Source of the DNA: Staphylococcus sp. IVB6240
GTDB taxonomy: Bacteria > Bacillota > Bacilli > Staphylococcales > Staphylococcaceae
Direction: 5' to 3'
DNA length: 64,000 nt
Assembly (NCBI RefSeq): GCF_025558425.1
Contig: NZ_CP094718.1
Location: 1,736,001 to 1,800,000, forward strand
The notes below the pieces were generated by a model, which worked only from the letters and a program-made list of their open reading frames with translations, ran no database searches and had not been told where the DNA came from. This document shows positions 10,242 to 23,479 of this stretch, one piece after another. Both the position numbers and the translations under genes were made by a program. Each line of letters begins with the position of its first letter. The stretch's first letter is position 1.

Positions 10242-11174
10242 TCATTCAACTGATATTGTTGCTGTGATTTCTGTTGGTTTTGTATAGGATACTTCATCTG
10301 GTAAATCTAGTTTAACCGTGCGTGTCGTCGTATTATTCACGCCATTCACGTCAACTTCACCAGATATTTTGTCGATATCTTCCAAGGCTTCACGATTACC
10401 ATAAAGGTCAATGGTTGATTCATCTAATGTTACATCACTGATTTTATAACCATCAGCAGCGAAACCTTTTTTCGTTAAATCAATCTTCACTTTTTTATGA
10501 TAAGGTTCGACATTCACAGTTAAATCAACAGTAGATGGTATCACTTGTACATCTAACTTATTCATATTTTTATCAAAAACTGCAACGTTTGCTTTAGCAG
10601 TCGTTTTTTGAGTGATTTGAAAATCTTCTCTTAGACTAGCTTTTGCAAAAGCAATGCGATCCAATTGTTCCTTCCCACCTACAACCTTCACCATATGATG
10701 GTTAACCTTTGCTTCAGAAACCTGATAATTTGGATCTACAGCATATCGACTAATGTTTGGCTCAACAATGACTTTCCGTGTCTCTTTCTTCTCTACAGAA
10801 AGCGTCGCCTCTTTTGGATAAACACGATAATTAATATCTTTGTCTAATCCACGCACTTGGTAAGCTATAGTTTGTTCACCTGTGCTTGCATTTGTCGCAT
10901 CTAACGTCACTTTATAATCTTCTACTTTTGTTGCTTGTAACACCTTAGATTGAGGACCACTCAGTTCTACATCTACAGTGTCCGGCGCACCTGATACATA
11001 GAGGTCTTTGTTATTATTAATGACTTCTACAGGTACATTTTTAATCGTTTTATGGCCATCCTTTGCAATATTATCTGTTGTAAAGGAATCACCTAACACG
11101 TTATTCACTGATAAGAACAATAATAATGCCAAAATCAGTGCAAAAAAACGCAAGCCCCATTTAGACTCTAACAT
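10242..11174 (-). CDS. cdaR: CdaA regulatory protein, YbbR-domain
   Basis: CdaR is a membrane-anchored partner that modulates the diadenylate cyclase CdaA. The 310-residue protein has one N-terminal membrane segment (GLRFFALILALLLFLSVNNV), then an extracellular part made of repeated YbbR domains of about 80 residues, visible as recurring VEV/VDVELSGP and VDLTVNVEPYHKKVKI motifs. Its ATG follows the cdaA TAG with no gap, so translation is probably coupled. Length and position are those of staphylococcal YbbR. Confidence 0.93.
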   Translation of the reverse strand: MLESKWGLRFFALILALLLFLSVNNVLGDSFTTDNIAKDGHKTIKNVPVEVINNNKDLYVSGAPDTVDVELSGPQSKVLQATKVEDYKVTLDATNASTGEQTIAYQVRGLDKDINYRVYPKEATLSVEKKETRKVIVEPNISRYAVDPNYQVSEAKVNHHMVKVVGGKEQLDRIAFAKASLREDFQITQKTTAKANVAVFDKNMNKLDVQVIPSTVDLTVNVEPYHKKVKIDLTKKGFAADGYKISDVTLDESTIDLYGNREALEDIDKISGEVDVNGVNNTTTRTVKLDLPDEVSYTKPTEITATISVE

Positions 11175-11981
11175 CTAATTCACACCTTTCTTTGCAAAGT
11201 GTGTTCCAAACCAATGTTCAGACAATAACTCTTCAAATACTTCTACTGAAATATCTTTGCGCAACTTGCCATCGAACGTTACAGATATAGAACCTGTTTC
11301 TTCTGATACAATAACAGTAAAAGCATCAGATACTTCAGAAATACCCACAGCTGCACGGTGACGTGTTCCCAAGCTTTTAGCAATTTTTGGGCTATCCGAC
11401 AACGGCAAGTAGCTTGCTGCTGTCGCAATTTTATCTCCTTGAATAATCATCGCACCATCATGTAGCGGTGTATTCGGAATAAATACATTCGTTAATAATT
11501 CTTGTGAAATATCTGAATGCATCGGAATACCCGTTTCAATATAATCTTGCAAACCAGTTTCTTTTTCAAAAACAATCAATGCCCCAATACGACGTTTTGC
11601 CATGTATTGAACAGCTTTTGAAACCGATTCGACAAGCTTAGGTACTTCCTCATAGGATGTCATCGTATAGCGTTTGAAGAAGCTGCCGCGCCCCAGTTGC
11701 TCCAACGCGCGTCTGATTTCAGGCTGGAAAATAACGATGATGGCTAGAAAACCCCATTGCATCGCTAAATCAAACATTCTTGAAGTTGTAGTCAACTGTA
11801 AGTATTCACTAACTGCTTTACCAATCAGAATAAATAAAATCCCTTTTAATAATTGAATAGCCTTTGTTCCTCTAAAGACCGCAATTAGTAAATAGATCAC
11901 GTACCAAACAATTAGTAAATCGAGAACACCAGTGATAACTTCAAGCGTACTAAATTTTTCAAAGAGATTTGAAATCTGCAT
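11175..11981 (-). CDS. cdaA: Diadenylate cyclase (c-di-AMP synthase)
   Basis: CdaA (DacA) makes c-di-AMP from two ATP and is the main staphylococcal enzyme for this essential messenger, which controls potassium and osmolyte uptake and cell-wall stress. Three N-terminal membrane segments (residues about 15-90) precede a DisA_N cyclase domain. The catalytic motifs are visible: DGA at 175-177 and RHR at 207-209. It has 268 residues, as expected. It is the first gene of cdaA-cdaR-glmM, with AGGAGATGCT upstream of the ATG at 11981. Confidence 0.96.
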   Translation of the reverse strand: MQISNLFEKFSTLEVITGVLDLLIVWYVIYLLIAVFRGTKAIQLLKGILFILIGKAVSEYLQLTTTSRMFDLAMQWGFLAIIVIFQPEIRRALEQLGRGSFFKRYTMTSYEEVPKLVESVSKAVQYMAKRRIGALIVFEKETGLQDYIETGIPMHSDISQELLTNVFIPNTPLHDGAMIIQGDKIATAASYLPLSDSPKIAKSLGTRHRAAVGISEVSDAFTVIVSEETGSISVTFDGKLRKDISVEVFEELLSEHWFGTHFAKKGVN

Positions 11982-12058
11982 AGCATCTCCTCCGGTAATC
12001 TATTCCCATAACCTTTATTATAACAAGTATGATAGCGACTTGTCATATATCAATTAGA

Positions 12059-12964
12059 TTATAATAAGGTTTCCCCAAAGAAAGATCCTAACAAAGCAAC
12101 TGCTTGTTCTGCAGTATGATTTCCTTGATCTAGTAATGGATTCACTTCTACTAAATCCATTGATTTGATTAGGCCAGATTGTTGTAATAACTCTAACGCA
12201 AAATGACTTTCACAATAAGTTAAGCCACCTGATACTTTTGTGCCTGTTCCCGGTGTTTCATTAGGATCAAGCGCATCTACATCTAAAGATAAATGAACAC
12301 TATCCGTTCTTTCTTCTAAATAAGAAATCGTTTCTTGTATCACTGTTTTAATACCTAAAGCATCGATATCTGCCATAGTATATGTTTTAATGCCATGCTT
12401 TTTAATATATTGGCGCTCACCATAATCCAAATCACGCATGCCGATTAAAACAATCCGGTCTGGCGTTACTTTAGGTGAAAAGCCACCTAACTGTACAAAC
12501 TGTTCATCTCCATCCCCTGCAAGCACACGTAATGACATACCATGAACATTTCCTGAAGGCGATTCTTCTGGAATGTTCAGATCACCATGCGCATCATACC
12601 AAATGACACCCAACTTATCATAATGCTTACTAACAGCTGATACAGACCCGATTGCTAATGAATGGTCACCACCTAAAACGACTGGAAAATGACCTTGAGA
12701 CACACTTTCTGAAACTTTATCCATTAAAGTTTGATTATAAGTGAGTAATTCATCATAGTTTCGTAATCCTGTAGTTTCTTGTTGCACCTTCTCAACATCA
12801 ACAGGTGGTACAGGAATATTACCACTATCTATAACTCCATGACCAATTCTTTTTAGTCTTTCAACAACACCTGCATAGCGAATGGCATCTGGACCAAAAT
12901 CTACCCCAAACTTTTGTTGTCCAAATAATACTGGTGCACCAATCAATTCAATTTTTTTATTCAT
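12059..12964 (-). CDS. rocF: Arginase
   Basis: Arginase splits arginine into ornithine and urea, using two Mn ions. The metal-binding motifs of the ureohydrolase family are present: GGDHS at residues 98-102, DAHGDLN at 124-130 and DVDALDP near 230. It has 301 residues. The ATG at 12964 follows AAGGGGG. It is transcribed alone, 77 bp upstream of cdaA, separated by a promoter-like AT-rich gap. Ornithine from this enzyme could also supply the staphyloferrin A genes at 34.8-40.9 kb; that link is inference. Confidence 0.95.
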   Translation of the reverse strand: MNKKIELIGAPVLFGQQKFGVDFGPDAIRYAGVVERLKRIGHGVIDSGNIPVPPVDVEKVQQETTGLRNYDELLTYNQTLMDKVSESVSQGHFPVVLGGDHSLAIGSVSAVSKHYDKLGVIWYDAHGDLNIPEESPSGNVHGMSLRVLAGDGDEQFVQLGGFSPKVTPDRIVLIGMRDLDYGERQYIKKHGIKTYTMADIDALGIKTVIQETISYLEERTDSVHLSLDVDALDPNETPGTGTKVSGGLTYCESHFALELLQQSGLIKSMDLVEVNPLLDQGNHTAEQAVALLGSFFGETLL

Positions 12965-13321
12965 TTTTTATTCCCCCTTGTTTATATTGCGCTTGATAAC
13001 CCCTTTAATGTCTCAAACGCACCATTGTCAGAATAATCAATCAAACTAATAAAATCAAGTATTTAATGGAATTAATATTTGATTACCAAAGTAATTCATT
13101 AAAGAATGAAAGTGTCATGATTTACTTTAAAAACTGACAACTTTCATTTATTATAGTTTTAATATATCATGACACATAGGCGCATCATGTCTCCTCTTGA
13201 TTTTTTGTTTAGGCACTTAAAATGATAGAGGCATGAGCGCTTTTTTTATATCTAAAATGATTAAAAACATAAAAAAGGCGGGATAGCATTTCATGCCATC
13301 CCACCACAAAAGATTAAGCCC
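12965..13321. other. Intergenic region upstream of rocF, chromosomal side of the plasmid insertion
   Basis: No gene is seen. It holds the rocF leader and AT-rich sequence with imperfect short inverted repeats (GTGTCATGA and TCATGACAC near 13112 and 13166). A minus-strand terminator lies at 13278-13304. The chromosome-plasmid junction is at its right end. Confidence 0.6.
13269..13304 (-). terminator. Intrinsic terminator, minus strand
   Basis: The arms GGGATAGCAT (280-289) and ATGCCATCCC (293-302) pair with one mismatch; on the minus strand a U run follows (13271-13276). It may stop readthrough from the rRNA/tRNA operon, now separated from it by the inserted plasmid. Confidence 0.75.
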
Positions 13322-13447
13322 CCTTTTTCATACCTATTAATGTATCGTTTTAAATGACTAGTAAAAAACATACATAGAAAGGGGTAAAAAGTAATTTTTT
13401 TTATTATCCTAGTTTGTGACAACTAAGTTGTTTTTATTTATTATAAC

Positions 13448-14377
13448 ATGGAAAAGTATACTGAGAAAAAGCAAAGAAATCAAGTATTTCAGAAATTTAT
13501 TAAACGTCATATTGGAGAAAATCAAATGGATTTAGTTAAAGATTATAATACATTTCTGTCTTTTGTAGCTGATAAGACTTTGGAGAAACAGAAATTATAT
13601 AAAACTAATTCTTGTAAAAATCGATTTTGCCCAGTTTGTGCATGGCGTAAAGCAAGAAAAGATGCGTTAGGTTTATCTTTAATGATGCAGTATGTTATGT
13701 ACAAAAAGAATATAAAAAAGAGTTTATATTTTTAACTTTAACAACACCTAATGTATCTAAAGATGAGTTAGAAAATGAAAGTAAGCATTATAATCAGTCC
13801 TTTAGAAAACTAATTAAAAGAAAACAAGTTAATAGTGTTATTAAAGGTTATGTAAGGAAATTAGAAATTACATACAATAAATAACGAGATGATTATAATC
13901 CTCATTTTCATGTATTAATTGCAGTAAATAAATTATATTTTACAGATAAAAGATATTATATTAGTCAACAAGAATGGTTAGATTTATGGCGTGATGTAAC
14001 AGGTATTTTAGAAATTACACAAGTTCAAGTTCAAAAAATAAGACAAAATAATAATAAAGAGTTATATGAAATGGCTAAGTATTCTGGTAAAGATAGTGAT
14101 TATTTAATAAATCAAAAGGTTTTTTGATACATTTTATAAATCACTTAAAGGTAAACAGGTGTTAGTTTATTCAGGATTATTTAAAGAGGCTAGAAAGAAA
14201 TTAAAAAATGGGTTTTTAGATTATTTAAAAGAAATTGATCCAACTGAATATATCTATCAAATTTTCTATATTTGGAAACAAAAAGAATACTTAGCAAGTG
14301 AACTTCATGATTTAACCGAAGAAGAAAAAAGAGAGCTTAATCATCGAATGATTGATGAAATTGAAGAAGAACAATGA
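13448..14377 (+). pseudogene. rep: Replication initiator Rep (Rep_1 family), three lesions
   Basis: Read through three frames this is a full rolling-circle Rep of about 310 residues. N-terminal CKNRFCPVCAWRKARKDA is the conserved cysteine motif. The middle has FIFLTLTTPNV and the HUH metal motif NPHFHVLIAVN. The nicking-tyrosine region is MAKYSGKDSDYL. The lesions are a one-base shift near 13700-13711 (A-rich), an in-frame TAA at 13882-13884 replacing what should be a Lys codon, and an extra T in the T6 run near 14120-14126. The final part (14159-14377) is intact. Each alone would abolish function. Family assignment is confident, and the nearest plasmid relative is not determined. Confidence 0.9.
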
Positions 14378-14386
14378 TTATAAATT

Positions 14387-14414
14387 ACGTTAGCTAAAAA
14401 GCTAGCGTTTTTTT
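14387..14414 (+). terminator. Terminator of rep
   Basis: ACGTTAGCT (14387-14395) pairs with AGCTAGCGT (14400-14408), then a run of T. It lies ten bases after the rep stop. Confidence 0.88.
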
Positions 14415-15050
14415 GAGTTTAGAAACGGACTAAAAAAATATCGGTTGATATTAATTAGTTTTAGGGAGTTCCAATCAGACTAGAATTTTTAAACAGTGCA
14501 ACAAAGCAAATTTGTAAAATACAGTTGTATTAGTAAATTAACACGGTATTTTTATGACATTTATCTGTACATTTTTCATATACTTTTCTTGCAGTTATAA
14601 AACCAGTAAAAATGTAGGTTAACTGTATAGATAGATGTATCTTATACGGCTCATATTTCCGTTCTAAGCAACGAAAAAGTTTTGAAGGTAATAAAAATTT
14701 GGAGATTGTTCTTAATGTCCCTTTAAAATGCGAAATAAGGATATTGGATTATCGCACGTATAATTTGGTTTTAGCACGATACCTTTTAGGTGTGTAAGTG
14801 CGCCCTTGGACAACGAGAAAATAAAAAATCTTAATTAAACTAAAGTTTAACTAAGATAGTCACGAGAAAAAGGGTTTGCAAAATATCGAGTTCTTTCGGA
14901 TATTTGAAATTATCGTATGGATTAAGATATGAATAAAATCACAATTTAATAAAGGGGGTGTTCAACGTATAGTCGACTACATAATTCATTTGTCGTTTAT
15001 GCCGAGAAAATTTATTGATGTTGAGAAGAAGCCTTAACTAAACTTGCATA
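14415..15050. other. Plasmid non-coding region
   Basis: I see no supported gene here. It is AT-rich with short stems and repeated TTGGA/AATATC stretches, as expected for the region between rep and the single-strand origin of a small plasmid. The sequence near 14950-14965 (AAAGGGGGTG) looks like a ribosome site, but no reading frame of useful length follows it. Confidence 0.5.
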
Positions 15051-15090
15051 CGAATGTCGGCATAGCGTGAGCTATTAAGCCGACCATTCG
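15051..15090 (+). other. Single-strand origin (sso) hairpin of the plasmid
   Basis: CGAATGTCGGC pairs with GCCGACCATTCG (one-base bulge), enclosing TAGC-GTGA-GCTA. The TAGCGT element in the loop stem matches the conserved box of rolling-circle sso sequences. The surrounding block to about 15150 matches, from memory, the sso region of pUB110-derived vectors. Such an origin starts lagging-strand synthesis; here it is a relic. Confidence 0.7.
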
Positions 15091-15238
15091 ACATATTTTG
15101 GGATTGTTAAAGGTTCCGAGGCTCAACGTCAATAAAGCAATTGGAATAAAGCAATATTATGATATGTTTATATTAGGAATGTTTTTTAAAGATTTGGGAG
15201 TAAATTTAGAGAAAGGAGAGAAAAGGAGTTTTTTTATT

Positions 15239-15732
15239 TTGAAACTAAAAAAATCATTTGGAACATTAGTGATGAGTGCTGTTTTATTATCAACAATTAG
15301 TCCATTTGCAGATGCCAAAGAAAGTAATATTAAAAATGAGTCTTCTACAACAACAGCTAATAGTAATAATCAAGCAAAATATGTAACGGTAGATGGAGTG
15401 AAAATAAATAGAAATCCGAATTTACCAGTGAATCCAGAGGTTCAAAACCGAATTGGAGCTACAAAGGTTGTTAAGACTGCTATTAAATTAATAATAAAAG
15501 TAAAGCAGTTGGTGTGGTAGAAATAGTAGGTGGTAAAAAGGCGGCTAAAGCTTTTAATAAAGCTTATAGTCCATTAGTAAAAGAGTTAAAGCCTATGTTG
15601 AAATAGAGTGAAGTTCCTGCTAATGCGGTAAGAGATGCTGGAATTAGAGCGGACCGTTTAGCTGGTTTATCAGAATCTCAAGCTCATACTTTAGGAGTGA
15701 GCTTAAAAGAAGCTATATATTGGCTATTTTAA
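15239..15732 (+). pseudogene. Secreted peptide, bacteriocin- or toxin-like, frameshifted
   Basis: I start at the TTG at 15239, after AAAAGGAG at ten bases. The product has a clear signal peptide: Lys-rich start, hydrophobic LVMSAVLLSTISPFA, then ADA before KES as cleavage site. The mature part is Ser/Thr/Asn-rich (KNESSTTTANSNNQAKY). The frame shifts near 15490 and the sequence resumes as NNKSKAVGVVEIVGGKKAAKAF, with a TAG at 15604-15606 and a last segment ending AIYWLF at 15732. Reading through the lesions gives about 164 residues. I cannot name a family. A secreted product directly followed by a small acidic protein on a small plasmid suggests a bacteriocin with immunity; this is inference. 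Confidence 0.5.
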
Positions 15733-15750
15733 TAATTTAAGGAGTTTATT

Positions 15751-16113
15751 ATGTTAAAAGAAAAAGAAAGTTTTAGATTACTTTACCAAGCTATACGAGA
15801 GCTTGCAGATAAAATTGGAGATAATCAGATAGAAACTAATTCTGTTAGTTTATTATTATTAGACTTTGATTTTGAACATGATGTATTTGATAAACTATAT
15901 TTAGCAATTTTAAATTATTTAAACACAGTGAGTATTGAGGATATAAATCATAGTGAGCTTTTAGATTTAATAGCTAATACTATTCCAGAAGATCGAGAGA
16001 TTAATACGTTCGTAAAAAACAAAATAATAATTGGTTTTGCTAATAATTATTTTCCTGAATTGCAAGTATTAGCAAATGACATAAAGTCTGATATGGGCAG
16101 TTTATTAAGTTAG
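15751..16113 (+). CDS. Small acidic protein, possible immunity protein
   Basis: It has 120 residues, is intact, is predicted mostly helical and acidic (DFDFEHDVFDKLY, NTIPEDREIN), and has no signal peptide or membrane segment. A ribosome site (AAGGAG) lies eight bases before the ATG, 18 bp after the end of the broken secreted-peptide gene, and a good terminator follows. Size, composition and position resemble immunity proteins of plasmid bacteriocins, but I recognise no specific family motif. It remains open while its presumed partner and the plasmid rep are broken. Confidence 0.6.
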   Translation: MLKEKESFRLLYQAIRELADKIGDNQIETNSVSLLLLDFDFEHDVFDKLYLAILNYLNTVSIEDINHSELLDLIANTIPEDREINTFVKNKIIIGFANNYFPELQVLANDIKSDMGSLLS

Positions 16114-16156
16114 TAGTATTTTTACTTAAATTAGCAAGATGAATTTAGTTTTTTTG

Positions 16157-16189
16157 GAGCTTTGTACATTTTAGTACAAAGCTCTTTTT
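16157..16189 (+). terminator. Terminator of the small acidic protein gene
   Basis: GAGCTTTGTAC pairs with GTACAAAGCTC around ATTTTA, followed by five T. Confidence 0.9.
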
Positions 16190-16204
16190 GGAACGAGTGA
16201 AACG

Positions 16205-16262
16205 AGTTTTTTCTTATCTTGATAATAAAGGTAACTATTGCCGGCAAGGGTAATTGGCCTTA
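16205..16262 (+). other. Double-strand origin (dso) of the plasmid, pC194 type
   Basis: TTCTTATCTTGATAATA with GGTAACTATTGCCGGC directly after it is the conserved nick region of the pC194/pUB110 group, where Rep cuts next to CTTGATA. The inverted repeat to the right has decayed (GGGTAATTGGCC against the expected partner of GGTAACTA). It is 44 bp from the plasmid-chromosome junction. Confidence 0.85.
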
Positions 16263-16321
16263 AAGTATTGATATGTCTGGCTTCAAGCACAAAAAAAAGT
16301 TCCTTTAAAACATAAAAAACC

Positions 16322-16351
16322 AAAAAACCCTATCTCAATCGAGATAGGGTT
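16322..16351 (-). terminator. Terminator of the rRNA-tRNA operon
   Basis: AACCCTATCTC pairs perfectly with GAGATAGGGTT around AATC; on the minus strand a U run follows. It lies just after tRNA-Lys and next to the plasmid junction. Confidence 0.92.
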
Positions 16352-16356
16352 AAAAG

Positions 16357-16429
16357 TGAGCCATAGAGGATTCGAACCTCTGACCCTCTGATTAAAAGTC
16401 AGATGCTCTACCAACTGAGCTAATGGCTC
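16357..16429 (-). tRNA. tRNA-Lys (anticodon TTT)
   Basis: The 7-bp acceptor stem GAGCCAT/ATGGCTC, the D-arm TAGCTCAGTTGGTAGAGC and the T-arm GGTTCGAATCC are all present. The anticodon loop CTTTTAA gives UUU. The 3' CCA is not encoded. It is the last gene of the operon. Confidence 0.97.
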
Positions 16430-16432
16430 TTA

Positions 16433-16507
16433 TGGCTGGGCTAGCTGGATTCGAACCAGCGAGTGACGGAGTCAAAGTCCGTTGCCTTACCGCTTGGCTA
16501 TAGCCCA
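16433..16507 (-). tRNA. tRNA-Gln (anticodon TTG)
   Basis: Acceptor TGGGCTA/TAGCCCA and anticodon loop CTTTGAC give UUG. The CCA is encoded at 16433-16435. Confidence 0.97.
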
Positions 16508-16511
16508 AAGA

Positions 16512-16595
16512 TGGTGGAGGGGGGCAGATTCGAACTGCCGAACCCGAAGGAGCGGATTTACAGTCCGCCGCGTTTAGCCACTTCGCTACCCCTCC
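16512..16595 (-). tRNA. tRNA-Tyr (anticodon GTA)
   Basis: Acceptor GGAGGGG/CCCCTCC, long class II variable arm (CTCCTTCGGG), anticodon loop CTGTAAA. CCA is encoded. Confidence 0.97.
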
Positions 16596-16611
16596 GCGTA
16601 TAAAATTAAAA

Positions 16612-16687
16612 TGGTGGAGAATGACGGGTTCGAACCGCCGACCCTCTGCTTGTAAGGCAGATGCTCTCCCAGCTGAGCTAATTCTCC
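16612..16687 (-). tRNA. tRNA-Val (anticodon TAC)
   Basis: Acceptor GGAGAAT/ATTCTCC, anticodon loop CTTACAA, normal D and T arms. CCA is encoded. Confidence 0.97.
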
Positions 16688-16694
16688 AAAAAAG

Positions 16695-16766
16695 TGACCC
16701 CTACGGGACTCGAACCCGTGTTACCGCCGTGAAAGGGCGGTGTCTTAACCGCTTGACCAAGGGGCC
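16695..16766 (-). tRNA. tRNA-Glu (anticodon TTC)
   Basis: Acceptor GGCCCCT/AGGGGTC, anticodon loop CTTTCAC. CCA is not encoded. Confidence 0.97.
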
Positions 16767-16770
16767 TTAA

Positions 16771-16845
16771 TGGCTCCACAGGTAGGACTCGAACCTACGA
16801 CCGATCGGTTAACAGCCGATAGCTCTACCACTGAGCTACTGTGGA
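16771..16845 (-). tRNA. tRNA-Asn (anticodon GTT)
   Basis: Acceptor TCCACAG/CTGTGGA, anticodon loop CTGTTAA. CCA is encoded. It is the first tRNA after 5S rRNA. Confidence 0.97.
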
Positions 16846-16856
16846 TTAATAAGATT

Positions 16857-16971
16857 ACCTGGCACCTTCCTACTCTAGCGGAACGTCAGTTCAACTACCA
16901 TCGGCGCTAAAGAGCTTAACTTCTGTGTTCGGCATGGGAACAGGTGTGACCTCTTTGCCATTGGCACCAGA
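16857..16971 (-). rRNA. rrf: 5S ribosomal RNA
   Basis: About 115 bases beginning TCTGGTG and ending CACCTTCC-complement sequence. The conserved CCCATGCCGAACACAGAAG loop is on the minus strand. It follows 23S after a 74-bp spacer and precedes tRNA-Asn by 11 bp. Confidence 0.96.
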
Positions 16972-17045
16972 TAAAATGAATGTTATACATTCAAAACTAG
17001 ATAGTAAGTATATCAGTTACACAAACAAAACCTTGTGAAAAAATT

Positions 17046-19969
<2,924 letters not shown>

Positions 19970-20322
19970 TATAGTTATTAATTATGTGAGTCGTCATTTG
20001 ACGACTAGCGATAATTTTTAGTTTCAAGCTTTCGCTATTCACTCGGTTTTTGCTTGGTAAAATCTTTTATACTTACTTATCTAGTTTTCAATGTACAAGT
20101 CATTAAATTGGCAAGCCTTTTCATTCTGCTTCATTTCTTTCTTCACTTGCTCAGTTACGCTAAGTAATCTTCGCTGCGTTCATCAAGAAATTCATAGACT
20201 GATAAATGCTTTCAATTTAATTTTTAATTATAAGTTGAATCCTCAATAATGAGCATTCAAAACTGAATACAATATGTCACGTTAATCCGCTTATCACCTA
20301 AAGGTGATATTCCGTATATTAT

Positions 20323-21880
<1,558 letters not shown>

Positions 21881-22156
21881 GAAGTAAGCTTGATTAGCTC
21901 GTTTAATTGTTTAAGTCAATCACTCTTGAAAGTACTACTCTGAGTACTCAAATTATCGGAATTAACGTTGACATATTGTCATTCAGTTTTCAATGTTCAT
22001 CTTGTCTTTAAAAAATCAACATTCCATTTAATGTTGATTCGTTTTTCAAGACTTAATCAATCATAAAGCATTTTCGAATCTTTATCAATAGTAAATTTTA
22101 CACCATCGATTTGCTTTTGTTGATTTCTTTTTGTCACTCGTTAGTGCGACTTTAAC

Positions 22157-22185
22157 ATCATAACAAGTAATCATTTTGTTGTCAA
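22157..22185 (-). promoter_or_regulatory. rrn promoter P2
   Basis: TTGACA, 17-bp spacer, TATGAT on the minus strand, about 280 bp before 16S. This is the downstream of two promoters in tandem. The 276 bp between it and 16S form an AT-rich leader with a GTCGCACTAACGAGTGAC hairpin and no gene. Confidence 0.9.
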
Positions 22186-22245
22186 CCATAAAATAAAATT
22201 TATTTTTTATTTTAGATTGTTATAAGCTCTCGCTCACAAGAAAAT

Positions 22246-22274
22246 ATTCTACTGGCTTTAGCATAAAAAATCAA
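22246..22274 (-). promoter_or_regulatory. rrn promoter P1
   Basis: TTGATT, 17-bp spacer, TAGAAT on the minus strand, 90 bp upstream of P2. Tandem promoters are usual for rRNA operons. Confidence 0.8.
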
Positions 22275-22364
22275 GCCCCTTTTTTAATTTTTTTATATTT
22301 TTATGATCACTTACAATTCAGCCGCTACAATCGCCTCTCTATTCACACACATTGCATATAAAAA

Positions 22365-22402
22365 GCGACTAGAAAAGTGGTATGTCACCCTTTTCTGGTC
22401 GC
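22365..22402 (-). terminator. Terminator of mrp
   Basis: GCGACTAGAAAAG pairs with CTTTTCTGGTCGC (one G-T), and on the minus strand a U run follows. Confidence 0.88.
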
Positions 22403-22414
22403 CATTATTTGTTA

Positions 22415-23479
22415 TTACTTACCTGTTTTTTCGATTACTTTTCTTGCAATGTCTCTATAAATTTCGCCTAGTTTATCTTCTGGTTGATAAATAGATGGAG
22501 CAAAGTCCACTGGTTTCCATGATGGTTGTTCAAGCGGCAATTGTCCAAGAAGGTCAGTTTGTAGCTCATCTGCTAGTTTTTGACCGCCACCTTGACCGAA
22601 TACATATTCCTTATTACCAGTTTCTTTACTTTCAAAGTAAGACATATTTTCGATAACACCTAAAATAGAGTGTTCTGTATGTTTTGCCATCGCACCAGCA
22701 CGTGCTGCAACAAATGCTGCCGTTGGGTGTGGTGTTGTAACAATAATTTCTTTACTAGATGGTAACATTGTATGCACATCTAATGCGACGTCACCTGTAC
22801 CAGGTGGTAAGTCTAAGATAAGGTAATCTAAATCTCCCCACTTAACCTCTGTGAAGAAGTTCGTTAACATTTTTCCAAGCATTGGTCCACGCCAAATAAC
22901 AGGTGCGTTTTCTTCTACAAAGAATGCCATTGAAATGACTTTAACACCATGTCGTTCAACCGGTACTACTGTTTTCCCTTCAATTCCTGGTTTCTCGTCA
23001 ATACCCATCATATCTGGAACACTAAAACCATAGATATCTGCATCAATTAAACCAACACGTTTCCCTTCACGTGCCAATGAAACAGCTAAGTTCACAGCAA
23101 CTGTTGATTTACCAACGCCACCTTTACCTGATGCAACTGCGATAAATTCAAGATCGTTGCCTTGTGCAATGAACTGTTCAATTGTTTGTTGTTCTTCTTC
23201 TTGGCTGCCACGATATTTTGCTACAGTTTCTTCTGGTAATTCTTCAAAACGAATACCTACTGTTTTCGCACCATTTTCTTTTAGCTTTTCTACAATTTCC
23301 ATTTGTAGATCTAGTTGTGTTTGTCCACCTAGTTGTGCCATCGCTACTTTGACACTTACATGTTCTTTTTCTTCTTTAACTGATACATCTATTACGCCAC
23401 CAGTTTCGCTTAATGGCACATGGATAATTGGATCATTGATTTCTCCAACGATCTGTTTGACTTCTTCTACTGTTAACAC
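22415..23479 (-). CDS. mrp: Iron-sulfur cluster carrier protein, Mrp/ApbC family
   Basis: Mrp-family proteins are cytoplasmic P-loop ATPases that carry and deliver Fe-S clusters. Residues 1-90 are the MIP18/DUF59-like domain often fused in firmicutes. The deviant Walker A ASGKGGVGKST is at 117-127, the Walker B region is LDYLILDLPPGTGD, and VTTPHPTAAF follows. It has 354 residues. The start is GTG at 23479 with AGGAGAG eight bases upstream. The CxxC cluster ligand of many ApbC proteins is not obvious here, as in other bacillota members that have only an ENMSYF segment. It is monocistronic. Confidence 0.9.
   Translation of the reverse strand: MLTVEEVKQIVGEINDPIIHVPLSETGGVIDVSVKEEKEHVSVKVAMAQLGGQTQLDLQMEIVEKLKENGAKTVGIRFEELPEETVAKYRGSQEEEQQTIEQFIAQGNDLEFIAVASGKGGVGKSTVAVNLAVSLAREGKRVGLIDADIYGFSVPDMMGIDEKPGIEGKTVVPVERHGVKVISMAFFVEENAPVIWRGPMLGKMLTNFFTEVKWGDLDYLILDLPPGTGDVALDVHTMLPSSKEIIVTTPHPTAAFVAARAGAMAKHTEHSILGVIENMSYFESKETGNKEYVFGQGGGQKLADELQTDLLGQLPLEQPSWKPVDFAPSIYQPEDKLGEIYRDIARKVIEKTGK

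Larger units (their letters stand above)
13322..16306 (+). mobile_element. Integrated rolling-circle plasmid remnant, pC194/pUB110 type
   Basis: About 2.98 kb sits between the tRNA operon terminator and rocF. It carries a broken Rep_1 gene, a single-strand origin hairpin, a peptide/immunity-like pair and a double-strand origin. CCTTT occurs at both ends (13322-13326 and 16302-16306). Joining the ends across this repeat rebuilds a continuous pC194-like origin region: the right end stops in AAAAAAGTT after the dso, and the left end starts with TTTCATACCTATTAATGTATCG, which follows that position in pC194 as I remember it. The plasmid was therefore opened just beside its dso. Gene decay shows that it is old and cannot replicate. 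Confidence 0.85.

Noticed and set aside
14415..15050. Possible toxin-antitoxin or copy-number RNA in the plasmid non-coding block
   Set aside because: No frame or hairpin other than the sso could be supported; the block is treated as plasmid leader sequence.
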